A DNA stretch of 64,000 nucleotides from DASUPK01 sp963801055 (GCA_963801055.1 CAWDDE010000006.1:186001-250000); one strand, 5' to 3'. Numbered from the stretch's first letter, positions 1 to 9,930 are shown. Program-made: numbers and translations. The notes: generated by a model not told the origin, from the letters alone.

Positions 1-71
1 TGCCCGGTCACGGAGCGGAGGCGGCTCGCGTGACGGACCCCGGCCGGCTCAAGACCCTGGCTCACCGCACC

Positions 72-945
72 CTAGGCCTCCTGCAGAACGCGATAGCGCT
101 CGCCCATGAAGTCGAGCGCCGCCCGCCTTTGGTCCTCGGCCGCGATCAGCTCCGAGTAGCCGAGCTCGGCGCCCTTGAAGCCCCTCGCGTTCCAGAGCTC
201 GCCCGAGACCTCGGCCGTCCACGGCCCGACGTAGAGGTAGGGCTCGTCATGGTCATCGTCCCCCGGGGAGGCTCCGAAGTTCGCTCGGCGGCCGGCCGAC
301 TCGGATCCGAGCTCGAGCGCGATGTCGAAGTGCTCCGGCCAGAGCTGGACCAGCGAGGGATCGCCGTCGGGCTCGTCCGCCCGCAGCTGCTCGAGCACCG
401 AGCAGGCCAGGCCGTAGAAGTCTCCGAGGGCGCTCGACGCGGTCGGATCGACCTCGGGCGGGAGCGGCTCCCGGCGTCTCCTCGTTGCGCCGCTGGCGGA
501 CGAGCTCGCCGTGCTCGACGCGCACCTGGCAGTCGGCCCCGTCCTGCTCGAAGAAGGGCGTGCCGAACCCCCCGCGCGTATAGCGCAGCGCGATCTCGTT
601 CTCGGGCTTCCGCGCCGGGGAGACGACGGCCTCGGCGACCTTGTGGAGCGCCACCCGCGTCTCGGTGAAGGAAGAGGGAAGCGGCTCGAGCCGCTTCCAG
701 GCGCCGAGCCAGCGATCGGCGCACCAGGCTGCGAGCTCCGGCTCCTCCCGGGCGATGTCGTCCCAGGTGAGGTCACCTCTTCTGTGGACCGGGGAGACCA
801 GCTCGCGACCCTCGGGGACCTCACCGGGGTCGACCGGATCGTCGGCGTAAGGCGGCTCGTTCACCGCTGGAGGCGAGGGCTCGAGCACGCGGGCCTCGTA
901 GTCACCGCCCAGCATGTCCTCGGCCTCGGCCCGCGGGTTCGCCAT
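72..945 (-). CDS. Hypothetical protein, frameshifted
   Basis: I do not recognise this family. The N-terminal part (MANPRAEAED, then the Trp-rich stretch LTWDDIAREEPELAAWCADR) reads from 945 to about 480. The C-terminal part (ALGDFYGLACSVLEQLRADE, later EPYLYVGPW and a final MGERYRVLQEA) continues in another frame down to the TAG at 72-74. Joined, they give a soluble acidic protein of about 290 residues with no signal peptide or membrane segment. The shift lies near 455-480. The start codon shares one base with the stop of the upstream gene (TGATG), so the two are probably translationally coupled and functionally linked. Single gene versus two fragments rests on continuity of composition only. 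Confidence 0.6.
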
Positions 946-1226
946 CAGCCTCCCACCCTGAATCGCTCGGCGATCCGAGCGGCGTAGCTGTCCTCCCAGC
1001 CCTGATCAGCGCCGTACTCCCGCTCGAGCGCGACGAGCTCGGCGACCAGGTGGCTGCGCACCGGCGCGGCGCCCAGCAGCTCCGGCAGCTCCGAGTGATC
1101 GATCAGCCAATCCGCATACCAGGAGGCCCAGTCGGGGTCCTCGCCGTCGGTGATCCGGTAGACGGTGTGGTGGGTCTCGCCCGCCTCGTGCAGGAGCGCG
1201 CTGATCCGCTTGGTCGTTTCGTCCAT
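945..1226 (-). CDS. Small hypothetical protein (93 aa)
   Basis: Intact 93-residue soluble protein beginning MDETTKRISALLHEAGETHH. It is rich in acidic and aromatic residues (DPDWASWYADWLIDHSELPE) and ends RIAERFRVGG. The ATG at 1226 was chosen over an upstream extension because a strong Shine-Dalgarno (AGGAGGAGAG) lies about ten bases before it, and the extension reads antisense over the divergent lipoprotein gene. It overlaps the next gene by one base, which indicates a two-gene operon. The acidic helical character and pairing suggest a small binding or adaptor protein, but no function can be assigned. Confidence 0.7.
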   Translation of the reverse strand: MDETTKRISALLHEAGETHHTVYRITDGEDPDWASWYADWLIDHSELPELLGAAPVRSHLVAELVALEREYGADQGWEDSYAARIAERFRVGG

Positions 1227-1302
1227 CGCCAGCCTCTCTCCTCCTGATGTCAGCGGGAAGTTACGGCCTGTAACGGCCGGGCGCGAGACGGGACTGCCGA
1301 CC

Positions 1303-1822
1303 ATGCACATAAAGCCGAAGCTCCTCATCCTGCTGACGGCCGTTGCCGCCGGCACCAGCCTCGCCGCCTGCGGATCGTCAAGTGGCCAGACCGAATCGCG
1401 GGCCTCGGCCACTCTGCAGCCGGCGGCCGCGACGGAGTCCGTCGACGCGGCGGCCACGGCCAAGAGGCCGAAACTGAAGATCGCCAGCAGCGACTATGGC
1501 CGCATCCTGTTCAACGGCCGCGGCCGGGCGCTCTACCTGTTCACGGCGGACAGGGGGAAGACCAGCAATTGCTCCGGTGACTGCGCCACCGCCTGGCCTC
1601 CGTACATCGTCAAGGCGAAGCCCGCCGCCGGCCCCGGTGTGAAGCCCGGCCTGATCGGCACCACGCGTCGCAGCGATGGCAGGCTCCAGGCGACCTACGC
1701 CAGCCACCCCGATCTACTTCTACCAGGGCGACAACGATCCCGGCGAGGTGCTCTGCCAGGCGGTCTACGAGTTCGGCGGCTACTGGTACGTGCTGCGCGC
1801 GAACGGCAAGGCGGTCCACTAG
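1303..1822 (+). CDS. Secreted repeat lipoprotein, COG4315/PF03640 type
   Basis: N-terminal lipoprotein signal: MHIKPKLLILLTAVAAG followed by the lipobox LAAC, so the mature protein should be anchored by a lipidated Cys. An Ala/Thr-rich spacer leads to the family core: YGRILFNGRGRALYLF, then CSGDCATAWPP, then, after a frameshift, IYFYQGDNDPGEVLCQAVYE and FGGYWYVLRANGKAVH. The shift is a surplus C in the CCCC run near 1707-1710; removing one base restores HPIYFYQG. The family (secreted repeat of unknown function) is widespread in actinobacteria, and its role is not established. It is divergent from the two hypothetical genes. Confidence 0.85.
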
Positions 1823-1863
1823 CCGTAGATACGCTCCCGGCCATCGCACGGGGGCTTCCGGCG

Positions 1864-2006
1864 CTAGCTAGACGACGGACGAGTGTTCCCGGCCTCGATG
1901 CCGCGGGTGACGCCGCGAAAGTCGAGCACCAGCGCGCGAGTCCGTCGACCACGCCGCTGGTAGTCGAGCTCCGGATGTATCCCAGCCCGACGACCCCGAC
2001 TCTCAT
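1864..2006 (-). pseudogene. Nucleotide-sugar dehydrogenase remnant (N- and C-terminal ends fused)
   Basis: The first codons read MRVGVVGLGYI, the start of the Rossmann fold of UDP-sugar dehydrogenases. Some 25 codons later, in a shifted frame, the sequence reads LVLDFRGVTRGIEAGN before a stop, which resembles the extreme C-terminus of the same family. About 350 residues between them are missing. This reads as a gene collapsed by an internal deletion plus a frameshift. A -10-like TACACT sits seven bases before the ATG, so the start looks genuine. It lies at the edge of the polysaccharide locus, where such an enzyme would fit. The C-terminal match is short, so chance resemblance is possible. 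Confidence 0.45.
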
Positions 2007-2013
2007 GTGCCGC

Positions 2014-2019
2014 AGTGTA
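2014..2019 (-). promoter_or_regulatory. -10 element, leaderless-type, of the dehydrogenase remnant
   Basis: TACACT ends seven bases before the ATG at 2006, so the transcript would begin at or next to the start codon. It lies just inside the 3' end of the membrane protein gene. Confidence 0.4.
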
Positions 2020-2028
2020 GGGACGCGG

Positions 2029-4446
2029 CTATTTGCGGCTGGCTGCTTCTTGCCTGTCTGCGACGGTCTTGCTCGAGAGGCTGCCCGCCGATCGATGTGG
2101 TCGACGTACAGCCCGCAGGCGGACGCCGTCGGGACCAGCCGGAACCCGCCCGGTTCACGGCGGTCAGGTTGCCGATCACCGCCGGCGCGTCCACGCCGAG
2201 CAGCTTCTGCAGCCGATTGACGTCGTCGGCCTGGATGCTGACCGTGATCGGACCCCCCTGGCTGGTCACCTCGCCGGCCGGCCAGTAGGGCCCCTGATCG
2301 GGTCGGTAGGGGATCGCCGCATCCATGCCGGCGGGCAGCTGCATGGCCAGGCCGGGCGCTCGACCTCGATCCCGGTCACCGGGCTGGCGTACTGGATCGA
2401 GAGCTGCCAGCGCCCGGCGGGCAGGACGATCTGCTGGCTGGCGGTCTCGCCTGGGCGAGAGGTTGTTGTCGATCTGGTCGCCCTCCAGCACGACGCCGTT
2501 GCTGCCGGCTGCCTTCCAGTAGAGCCGCTTGGCGATCACCGGCCGCGGCCAGACCAGGGCCTCAGCCGCCACCGGCGAGGAGCTTCTGGAACTTCGGTTG
2601 CTTGCAGCGGAAGATCCGCCCCGGGCGGGCCTCCTCGGCGAGGATCGCGACGTTAGGCGTCGTTCCGGTGCGCCTCCAGAGCTCGTAGGAGTCCGTTCGA
2701 GGCGGCGAGGGTCCAACCCGGCGGGGGCTGGCTCTGGTAGGCAGCGCTGGTGGTGACGGCGTAGGGGAACTGGTTCAGAATCGCGACCGGCACCGAGTCG
2801 AAGTCGATCGGCAGCCTCTGCGTCTTGGCGCCCGTTGATCCGACCCTGATCTCGGAGTTGAAGGCAGGGCTGTAGACCGTGGCGGTGCGCAGGCGCGTAG
2901 TCGGTGAAGCGGTCACTGGTTAGCGCGAGCACGTTCTGCCCGGCCACTTCGTCCCGGAACTCCGCAAGCTGGTCGAGGCGATGGGTGGATGCCACGCATC
3001 GTGTCGCGCAGGGCGAGGAACGACGAGTAGGCGGCCAGAGCGATGAAGATCGCCGCGAAGATCCGCTTCGTCCAGCCGCCGCCGGGTGCGAGCAGCGCCA
3101 TGACGACGAGCAGCATCACGACCGAGGCGGGCACGACGACCGCCTTGGCGAGGATGTAGAGGCCGCCGTCCTCGATGTACTTGGTCAGCAGGTAGACGAC
3201 GATCCCCGAGACGACGGCCGCCGGGACCGCGTAGTCGCGCCGCGGCGATCCACCAGGCGAGGCCGAAGGTCAGGCCCGCGCGAGCCCGATCGCGCCGAAG
3301 ATCCAGTAGCTCGGAGAGGTCGTGGGTGCCGAGCAGCCAGTTGCCGCTCGGCCAGATCCCCGAGCGTCTCGAGCGGCGAGACGACGTAGCGGAGCTTGCT
3401 GTTCGTGTCGGCGACGTTGCCGATCGAGCCCGGACTGGATGAAGTCGATCACCTTCGGCAGCTCGACGAGCCCGACGATCACTAGCGACGATCGCCGCGG
3501 GGATCACGATCCGGCCTCGAGCCGCGCACTACCCGCCGGACGCCGTCCGGGCCGCTCTCGGCCCGGATCCGGAGCAGATGGGCCACCAGCCAGAGGCCGG
3601 CGGTGATCACGAGCCAGCCGACGCCGGGCAGGCTGTAGACCGGGCACCATCGCCGCCGTGATCAGTGCGAGCCCGATCACGATCGCGATCCGCCCGTCGG
3701 GACTCGCGCTCGATCTCGCGCAGGCCGAGCGCGAAGGCGATCAGGAACATCCCGGCGATCAGCTCCTTGAAGCCGGCGATGCCGAGCACCGAGGCGGTCA
3801 GGTACGCGAGCCGCGACGAGCGCGGCCGCGCCAGGATGTGCCGCCAGCCCGGGAGCTCGCGCAGGACGCGCAAGCGAGGTGATCGCCGGTGAGCACCGGG
3901 GCGACGACCAGCAGCCCGAGCCAGCCCTGCAGCGGCTCGGTGCCGAGCAGGTGGACCACGGTGGCGACCAGGCTGTGCGGGCCCGAGCGGGTAGCCGTTG
4001 ACGATGCTCTGCGGCTCTGGCCCGGTCGGGTCGAGCAGGTAGTCGGTGTCGACCAGGTGCATCGCCATGTCGTTGTTGAGGCCAACCCCGGGGATGCCGA
4101 TGTGGCCGTTGGCGATGAAGGGAAGCGAGGCGAGCGAGGCCGACGAGCAGCGCGACTGGCAGCGCGATGCCCGACCGCCGGGCCGAGCAGGATCGCCTCC
4201 GGGCGCCGACCACAGGAGGGCGAGCGAGGCGACGACCAGGATCGCGCAGAGCGCGAGCGAGGTTCCGCCGTCGCCCGGCAGCCGGATCGCGACCGTGCAG
4301 ACCAGGATCAGGACGGCGAGCCCGACGGCCCCCTCCAGGAAGGACGCCTCGCGCCGGCCGAGGGCGAGCAGCAGCGCGCGCCCGACCAGCAGGGACGCCA
4401 GCAGGATCATCCCTGCAGACAGGTAGGTTCCGGCGAAGACGCCCAA
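2029..4446 (-). CDS. Large polytopic membrane protein, multiply frameshifted
   Basis: Fragments in three frames join into one protein of about 800 residues. The N-terminal half has many hydrophobic helices (for example MILLASLLVGRALLLAL and VGLAVLILVCTVAIRL) and a loop GIPGVGLNNDMAMHLVDTDY, as in GT-C-like membrane glycosyltransferases and O-antigen-locus membrane proteins. Further helices follow (LACLRVLRELPGW region, LTASVLGIAGFKELIAG, VVMLLVVMALLAPGG). The C-terminal third is soluble and beta-like (VAILNQFPYAVTTSAAYQS, GVVLEGDQIDNNLSP), ending in KTVADRQEAASRK and a TAG at 2029-2031. At least eight single-base shifts are needed. The start is TTG 4446 or, more conservatively, ATG 4410. It follows a GT2 gene and probably transfers or flips a sugar; that role is inferred. 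Confidence 0.6.
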
Positions 4447-4484
4447 GGCGCCGGGAAGGATATGGACTCGGCGCGAAACGGGAG

Positions 4485-5536
4485 CTAAGCGCCGAGTCCG
4501 GTTCCGCTCGGACTCGCCGCGCTCTCTGCCCGAGGGTGAGGAACTGGTCGAGTGGATATCCCCAGCGCAGCCCGCGCAGGACGCCCCAGTCCGATCGCCG
4601 GCGAACCGAGGCGATGAACCGGCGGCGCTCGCGGATCCGACCGCGGTGGCCTCGGATCCAGCGATAGCTGTCGAGCTTCGCGCTCACGAATGCGCGCCCG
4701 CGGAGCAGGCAATACCCCCACATCATCAGCTCGGTCAGCGCGAGCAGCGGCGCCAGCGCGAGCCTGGTCGCGCCCCCGAGGTCCGCGAGCAGCATCGACC
4801 AGCGGTTCCGCTCGAGCAGGAACAGCTTCTGGGGGAACATCGTCAGGTGGTAGTCGTGGCGCACGGTCGAGGCCGGCACGCAATAGATCTCCTTGCCGGC
4901 TAGCCGGAGCAGCCAGGAAAGCTCGACGTCCTCGTGGTAGAGGAAGCCGCTCTCGTCCCAGCCGCCGATCCGCTCGAGCAGGTCGCGCCGAATCAGGAAC
5001 GCGGCGCCGTGCAGTCCGCTGACTCGGAACGGATCGTCGCCGGCGCGCTCCCGTGGCTTCTCGAGCAGGCGGTTGAACCCGAGTCCGGTGACGTGGATGT
5101 CCTGACCGGCGGCGTTGATCCTGCCGGGGTCGGATTCGAGCACGATCAACGGGCAGACGGCTCCGGCGTCGGGGGTGGCCTCCAGGAAGGAGATCAGCGG
5201 ATCGAGCCAGCCGGTGGCGACGACCACGTCCATGTTGAGCACCGCGACCCAGGTCCCTCGAGCCTTAGTCACCGCGAGGTTGACGGCTCCCGCATAGCCT
5301 CGGTTGGTCGGCGAACGGAACAGCCTGACCCGTTCGTCGCGCTCGGCTAGCCCCTCGGCGAATGAGGCGCTCCCGTCGGAGGAGGCGTTGTCGACCACGA
5401 GGATCTCGGCGTCGGCGTCGTCTTGGTCGCCGACGAGTGCCCCGAGGCAGCGCTCCAGGGCGGTGGCGCCGTTGTAGTTGACCACCACCACCGAGACCAG
5501 CGGGGCGGTGCCCGCTCCGGGATCAGATCGCGGCAC
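4485..5536 (-). CDS. GT2 family glycosyltransferase, rhamnosyltransferase-like
   Basis: GT-A fold transferase of about 350 residues. The GTG start gives VPRSDPGAGTAPLVSVVVVN. The nucleotide-binding segments are VVVNYNGATALERC and EILVVDNASSDGS, followed by SPTNRGYAGAVNLAV and a VLNMDVVV motif in place of the classical DxD. SGLHGAAFLIRRDLLERIGG and GFLYHEDVELSWLLRLAG are typical of WbbL-like rhamnosyltransferases acting at the inner membrane face. Near 4530 one base is missing; correcting it gives the ending ESAASPSGTGLGA and a TAG at 4485-4487. It starts 13 bases after the preceding polyprenyl-linked GT2 and belongs to the same operon. Confidence 0.8.
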
Positions 5537-5549
5537 GGCGGGCGACCGC

Positions 5550-6761
5550 TCAGCCGCTCGCGGTGCTGCGCTCGGCCGTCTCCTGCTCGGCGACCCGGCT
5601 GAGTCGCCCGCTGAAGATCGAGATGAAGAGCACCGCGGAGATCGCCTGCAGCCCGAGGACCAGAAAGCTGGTCGACAGGACGAGGGCTCGGGTGTCGGTG
5701 AACACGTTGTTGCCGGCCCACTCGATCGTCAGCTGGATCAGCCTGGCCAGCGAACCGAGCATCAAGACCAGCCCCAGGATCGCCACGGCCAGCCGAAAGC
5801 GAACCGAGATGAGCCGGCGCAGCCACCACGGAGGCTCCTTGCCGGCCTCGACCCCGTAGAGGGCGGCGGCGACCCCGAAGATCACCAGCTGGAATGCCGC
5901 CAGCACGCCCAGGGCGGCGACGATGAAGCTGTGGATGTCCAGCCCGAGGTAGGAGGTCTGAACCGGCCCGTTCGAGAGCAGGATCGCCCCGCTGATCGAG
6001 ATCGCCATCAGGACCAGGCCCGGGACGATGAAGGTCAGGGTCGGGTTGTAGATCAGCAGTAACACGATCACGCGGCCGAGGATCCGCAGGCCGTCCTTCC
6101 AGGGGCTGAGCTTCTTCTCGCCGACCCTGGGCAGATACGAGATCGGGATCGTCGCCTCCCGCAGCCCCCGGGCGCGGGCCTTGATCCCGATCTCGGTCTC
6201 GATGTCGAAGCCGCGAGCCTCGGTGCCGAGCCGGACCGCCGCCGAACGGCGGATCGCGTAGAGCCCACTGAGGTGGTCGGTTCCCTCGAGGCCGTGACTG
6301 ATCGCGAGGAGCTTGTTGAAGACCCAGTTCCCGAAGCGATTGACCGCCGGCATGCTGTCGCTCTCCGACTCCCGGATCCCCCGGACCAGGTCGTTGTCGT
6401 CGAGCAGATCGACCATCTCCTTGATCGCCGGCACCGGGTAGGTCGCGTCCGCGTCCATGATCACGACGTTCTCCCCCTGCGCTTCGGCGATTCCGGTGCG
6501 GATCGCGACGCCCTTGCCCCGGTTCGAGGCGTGCTGGACGAGGCGGACCGGAAAGCGCTCGGCGACGTCGGCGGTGTCGTCGGTCGACCCGTCGTCCACG
6601 ACCAGCACCTCGTAGCTCTGATCGAGGTACTCGCCGAGCTCGGTGAGCACGTGCGGAAGGGCCGCTCCCTCGTTGTATGCGGGCAGCACGACGGTCGTGC
6701 GGACCCGATCGGCGCTGACCCGGCTCGGCTCCTCGGTTCTCTTGTCGGCGGTAAGGGGCAT
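5550..6761 (-). CDS. GT2 glycosyltransferase with C-terminal membrane domain (dolichol/polyprenyl-phosphate type)
   Basis: Intact, 403 residues. The N-terminal 230 residues form a DPM1-like GT-A domain: TTVVLPAYNEGAALPHVL, VLVVDDGSTDDTADVAE, ASNRGKGVAIRTGI and the metal site MDADATYP. The C-terminal part has four or more transmembrane helices (LTFIVPGLVLMAISISGAIL, FIVAALGVLAAFQLVIFGVA and others). Such proteins move a sugar from a nucleotide donor to polyprenyl phosphate, to supply lipid-linked donors for GT-C enzymes; the adjacent large membrane protein is a plausible user. It is first in a three-gene minus-strand run. A TATCCT near 6814-6819 could be its -10, leaving a 5' leader of about 50 bases. 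Confidence 0.85.
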   Translation of the reverse strand: MPLTADKRTEEPSRVSADRVRTTVVLPAYNEGAALPHVLTELGEYLDQSYEVLVVDDGSTDDTADVAERFPVRLVQHASNRGKGVAIRTGIAEAQGENVVIMDADATYPVPAIKEMVDLLDDNDLVRGIRESESDSMPAVNRFGNWVFNKLLAISHGLEGTDHLSGLYAIRRSAAVRLGTEARGFDIETEIGIKARARGLREATIPISYLPRVGEKKLSPWKDGLRILGRVIVLLLIYNPTLTFIVPGLVLMAISISGAILLSNGPVQTSYLGLDIHSFIVAALGVLAAFQLVIFGVAAALYGVEAGKEPPWWLRRLISVRFRLAVAILGLVLMLGSLARLIQLTIEWAGNNVFTDTRALVLSTSFLVLGLQAISAVLFISIFSGRLSRVAEQETAERSTASG

Positions 6762-6845
6762 CGTGTGATGCGAGGGCGCGCGACAGCGCGACCCGTGGGT
6801 GCTGTGGCACGGAAAGGATAGGAGCGCTGGGGCGACGCGGCGAGA

Positions 6846-7364
6846 TCAGCCTGTCGCGCTCTCGGCGGCTCGCCGCGCCTCGAGGATCTCCTCCCGTTCG
6901 GCGAGGCGATTGCGCCTGCGGGTCTCGGCCTCGCGCTGGCGGCGCTCCTCAGCGGGGGTCTCGGGCCTCAGCGGCGGCACGGGGACCGGCTCGCCGTTCT
7001 CATCGACAGCGACCATCGTCAGGTAGGCGGTGCCGGCCTCGCGGAGCTCGCCCGTGACGGCGTTCTCCGCCTCGACTCGGACGCCGACCTCCATCGAGGT
7101 CCTCCAGGCCGCGTTGACGCTCGCACGGCAACGAAGCAGCTCCCCGACGTGGATCGGCTCGAGAAGCGTCATCCGGTCCATCGCGGCGGTCACGACACGG
7201 CAGCCCGAATGCCGGATCGCGGCGATCCCGGCCGCCTCGTCGCACATCCGCATCACCACCCCGCCGTGCACGAATCCGGCCGAGTTGGCGTCCTGGATGT
7301 TCATCCACCGGATCAGCTCGGAGCTCGACCTGGAGACGGGACGCGGCTCGCGGTCCTCGGTCAT
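6846..7364 (-). CDS. Acyl-CoA thioesterase, YciA/BFIT-like hotdog protein
   Basis: Intact, 172 residues. The hotdog-fold signature is clear: WMNIQDANSAGFVHGGVVMR, then MCDEAAGIAAIRHSGCRVVT with the Asp/Glu and helix found in hexameric acyl-CoA thioesterases. DRMTLLEPIHVGELLRCRAS and EVGVRVEAENAVTGE follow. The last 45 residues are a charged helix (EERRQREAETRRRNRLAERE). It would hydrolyse acyl-CoA to acid and CoA in the cytosol. It is a housekeeping gene placed inside the polysaccharide locus, divergent from a GT2 gene. TAGGAT eight bases before the ATG suggests a leaderless transcript. Confidence 0.85.
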   Translation of the reverse strand: MTEDREPRPVSRSSSELIRWMNIQDANSAGFVHGGVVMRMCDEAAGIAAIRHSGCRVVTAAMDRMTLLEPIHVGELLRCRASVNAAWRTSMEVGVRVEAENAVTGELREAGTAYLTMVAVDENGEPVPVPPLRPETPAEERRQREAETRRRNRLAEREEILEARRAAESATG

Positions 7365-7372
7365 CGGACGCG

Positions 7373-7378
7373 ATCCTA
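7373..7378 (-). promoter_or_regulatory. -10 element of thioesterase gene, leaderless-type
   Basis: TAGGAT on the minus strand ends eight bases before the ATG at 7364. A second hexamer, TACCCT at 7387-7392 on the plus strand, precedes the divergent GT2 gene by 13 bases. Confidence 0.45.
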
Positions 7379-7405
7379 GTGGGCACTACCCTGCGGCCCT
7401 GACCG

Positions 7406-8232
7406 ATGCCCCGCCACGACGACATCACCGTGGTGATCCCGTGCTTCAACCACGGCAGCTTCGTGCTCGAGTCGGTCGATCGCGCCCTCGGCCAGCACGG
7501 CGGGCCGCCGAAGGTGATCGTGGTCGACGACGGCTCGACCGACGAGGAGACGCGAGCGAGCGCTCGACGCCCTGCCCGACGGCGTCGAGCTGATCCGGCA
7601 GCGGAATGCCGGGGTCGCCGTCGCCCGCAACGCCGGGTTCGAGCATTCCGGCTCCGACCTTCTGCTGATGGTCGACGCGGACGACCGGCTGACGCTCGAT
7701 GCGCTCGACACGCTGCGCCCGCCCCTGGAGGCAAATCCGGACGTCGGCTACTGCTACGGCCTGATGAAGCTGATCGGGGCCTGGTCGGGGGTTCTCGCGC
7801 TTCCCCGACTTCGACCCCTACATCCTTCTGCACCGCTCGATCGCCGGCGCCACGCTCGGCCTCGTCCGACGGGCGTGTTGGGAGGACGCCGGCGGATTCG
7901 ATCCGGCGATCGACGGCTACGAGGACTGGGACTTCTGTCTGAGCGCGCTCGAGCGCGGCTGGCGCGGATTGCAGATCCCGCAGGTCACTCACGAGTACCG
8001 CAAGCACGAGCACTCGGGACAGGAGGAGCACCGCCGCCGCTACCGGCAGGTCTACCGCCAGCTCCGGGCGAAGCACGCGGACCTCTTCGCCCGTCGCAAG
8101 GAGTTCGCCGCGCAGACCGAACTCGGGCCGCTTCATCGGTTCGCCTATCGCACGTTCTGGGCCTGGCGCCCCGTGCCGGCCTGGGTCGAGAAGGCGCTTT
8201 ACAGCAAGGTGCTCTTCCGCGGTCACGCATGA
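7406..8232 (+). CDS. GT2 family glycosyltransferase, frameshifted
   Basis: About 275 residues over three frames. It starts MPRHDDITVVIPCFNHGSFV; VIVVDDGSTDEETRA is followed by a shift near 7560. ALPDGVELIRQRNAGVAVAR and the metal motif LLMVDADDRLT come next. A second shift lies near 7790 in a GGGG run. The rest reads FPDFDPYILLHRSIAGATLG, GGFDPAIDGYEDWDFCLSAL (the ED acceptor-side motif of GT2) and HEYRKHEHSGQEEHRRRYRQ. It ends GGHA-like at RGHA with TGA at 8230-8232. It is a cytosolic or membrane-associated transferase of the polysaccharide locus. It is convergent with the next GT2 gene, with 12 bases between their stops. Confidence 0.8.
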
Positions 8233-8244
8233 GGCGTCTGGCCG

Positions 8245-9055
8245 CTAGCCTCGCGCGCCGATTCGACGAAGCAGCGAAACGACCCCGCGCGGCTCCGGGT
8301 GGGGCCAGGAGGAGATCCGCGGCAGAATCGCACGTCTGAGTGCCCTCCCAAGATCGCATGATCCCTCGCTGCAACGGGTTGCGCGCCCAGCCGAGTCGGA
8401 TCTGCATCGCCTCGTCGAGTTGGACCCAGACGTCGGTGGTCGTCTTGCTGGTCGCGTGGTAGCGGAAGTTGAGCAGTGGCTCGTGCGATTCGGTCGACTC
8501 GCACCCCCCGCAGCAGCCGCAGGAAGAAGTCGTAGTCGGCCGCATCGACGTAGCGTCTCGTTCAGCGAGGGCGCCTGCGCCAGCAGCTCGCGGCGCCAGA
8601 TGATCGTCGGAGCGGTGACAAAGGCGCCGAAGTAGAGGTATCTCCGCCAGCTGAACTTGCGGGGGACGAGCGTCCTGAAGACTTCGCCGTGCTCGTCCAC
8701 GTAGTTGACCGCCCCGAAGATCGCCCCCGTCGTCCGGGTTGCGAGCGAGGTGGTCGAGGGCTCGGTCGACCGCCTCGGGGATGTAGGCGTCATCGGCGTT
8801 GATCCAGGCGAGTAGATCGCCGCGAGCGAGCCTCAGCCCCTTGTTGACCGCCTCGGTCTGCCCGCTGTCGGGCTCGGAGATCCAGGTCAGGTGCGGGTCC
8901 TCCCGCCCCTCGAGCAGCTCCACGGTGCCGTCGTCGGAGTCGCCGTCGACCACGATGTGCTGATGGGGCGCGGACAGCGCCGCCACGCTGTCGAGCGTGT
9001 CGGGCAGGAAGCGCGCCATGTTGCGCGCGGGGGTGATCACGGAGAGCAAGGTCAT
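8245..9055 (-). CDS. GT2 family glycosyltransferase, frameshifted
   Basis: About 270 residues. N-terminus MTLLSVITPARNMARFLPDT, then HIVVDGDSDDGTVELLEG, SEPDSGQTEAVNKGLRLARG and the metal motif WINADDAYIPE. This is the WcaA-like subgroup with the SGQ-x-DA-N-G signature. Three shifts are needed, near 8725, 8560 and 8490. Intervening pieces are IFGAVNYVDEHGEVFRTLVP, FGAFVTAPTIIWRRELL and LLNFRYHATSKTTTDVWVQL. The likely C-terminus is RGVVSLLRRIGARG with the stop at 8245. The donor and acceptor cannot be told from sequence. Confidence 0.8.
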
Positions 9056-9084
9056 CGGGGCGTCGTTCGGCTCTCGCTCCGACG

Positions 9085-9902
9085 TTAAGGAGCCGCGGGT
9101 GGGTCGCCGGCGGAGCTCGGTTTTTCGATCACGAGGATCCCCTGTCGGCCGTAGCCGCGCATCGAACGGCGTCCCGCGAGCCGCCGGTCGATCGCGTCAG
9201 TCGCACGGGTCAGGGCGTTGTCGGGGAGTCCTGAACAGGTACGAGGACAGCACGCCCGCCGGGAACGAAAGGAAGTTGATCGGGTGGACCCTGCATTGGG
9301 TGAAAGGTTTGCTCGAGCCAGCGAACATCCCTTCGGCTCAGCGGGTACTCACCGGGGGTGTGAGCGCTGCGGACCAGACGGTGGAAGGCGACGGTCATCG
9401 GATGGGCTCATCGGTTCCATGAACACCATCTGTCCGCCGGGCTGCAGATTCTCGGCTGAACGTTCGCTGGAGAAACGAGCGCCAATCGATGTGATGAAGG
9501 ACGGCGCGACCGACGACCAGGTCGAAGCGGCCGTCCAGGGGATCGTGCAGATCATGAAGCCGGTATTCGATCTTGCCTTCGCCGTCGCCCAGCCGCTCGG
9601 CCTCGTCGAGAAATCTCTGTGAGAGGTCAACCGCCAGGACCTCGCTCGGCGCCAAGCTCCACCGCTTGCCTGGCGGTCTGGCCGGTCGCGCAGCCGGCGT
9701 CCAGCACTCGCCCCCCGTCTCGAACGCTCTCGGCGATCAATTGAGCGAAGAGCCGTTCGCCACGCACGCGTGTTGGGAGTCGTCGAAGACGTGGTGGAAC
9801 GCGCTGAATCCAGGCGTCCGACCGCTCGAAGACGGCGCCCTCGTCGTACGCGGCCCGCTCGGAGTCGACCGCGGTCGAGCTTGCCCTGGTTTCGGCACCC
9901 AT
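9085..9902 (-). CDS. Class I SAM-dependent methyltransferase, frameshifted
   Basis: About 270 residues over several frames. The SAM-binding loop is GGRVLDAGCATGQTARQAVE, followed by SEVLAVDLSQRFLDEAERLG, LHDPLDGRFDLVVGRAVLHH and GGQMVFMEPMSP, in the order expected for a UbiE/Coq5-like Rossmann methyltransferase. Later pieces read FHRLVRSAHTPGEYPLSRRD, FLSFPAGVLSSYLFR and, in the last frame, TDAIDRRLAGRR then RQGILVIEKPSSAGDPPAAP with TAA at 9085-9087. Shifts lie near 9635, 9410, 9290 and 9225. It may methylate a sugar or chain end in the polysaccharide locus. TAACAT nine bases upstream of the ATG is a possible -10. Confidence 0.75.
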
Positions 9903-9930
9903 GACTGCGCGATGTTAGGTCGCTGCGCAG

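Noticed and set aside
1868..2006. A complete short gene beginning MRVGVVGLGY
   Set aside because: The frame after about residue 12 loses dehydrogenase similarity and runs into the lipoprotein gene antisense; a deleted pseudogene explains the two matching ends better.
3677..5536. A 619-residue fusion of GT2 and membrane protein
   Set aside because: After about residue 345 the frame becomes Arg/Ala/Pro-rich nonsense while the hydrophobic membrane protein is encoded in another frame; a missing base near 4530 explains the readthrough.
7558..7800. Programmed ribosomal frameshifting in the GT2 gene
   Set aside because: Similar shifts occur in dozens of unrelated genes here, often in homopolymers and without slippery heptamers or downstream pseudoknots.
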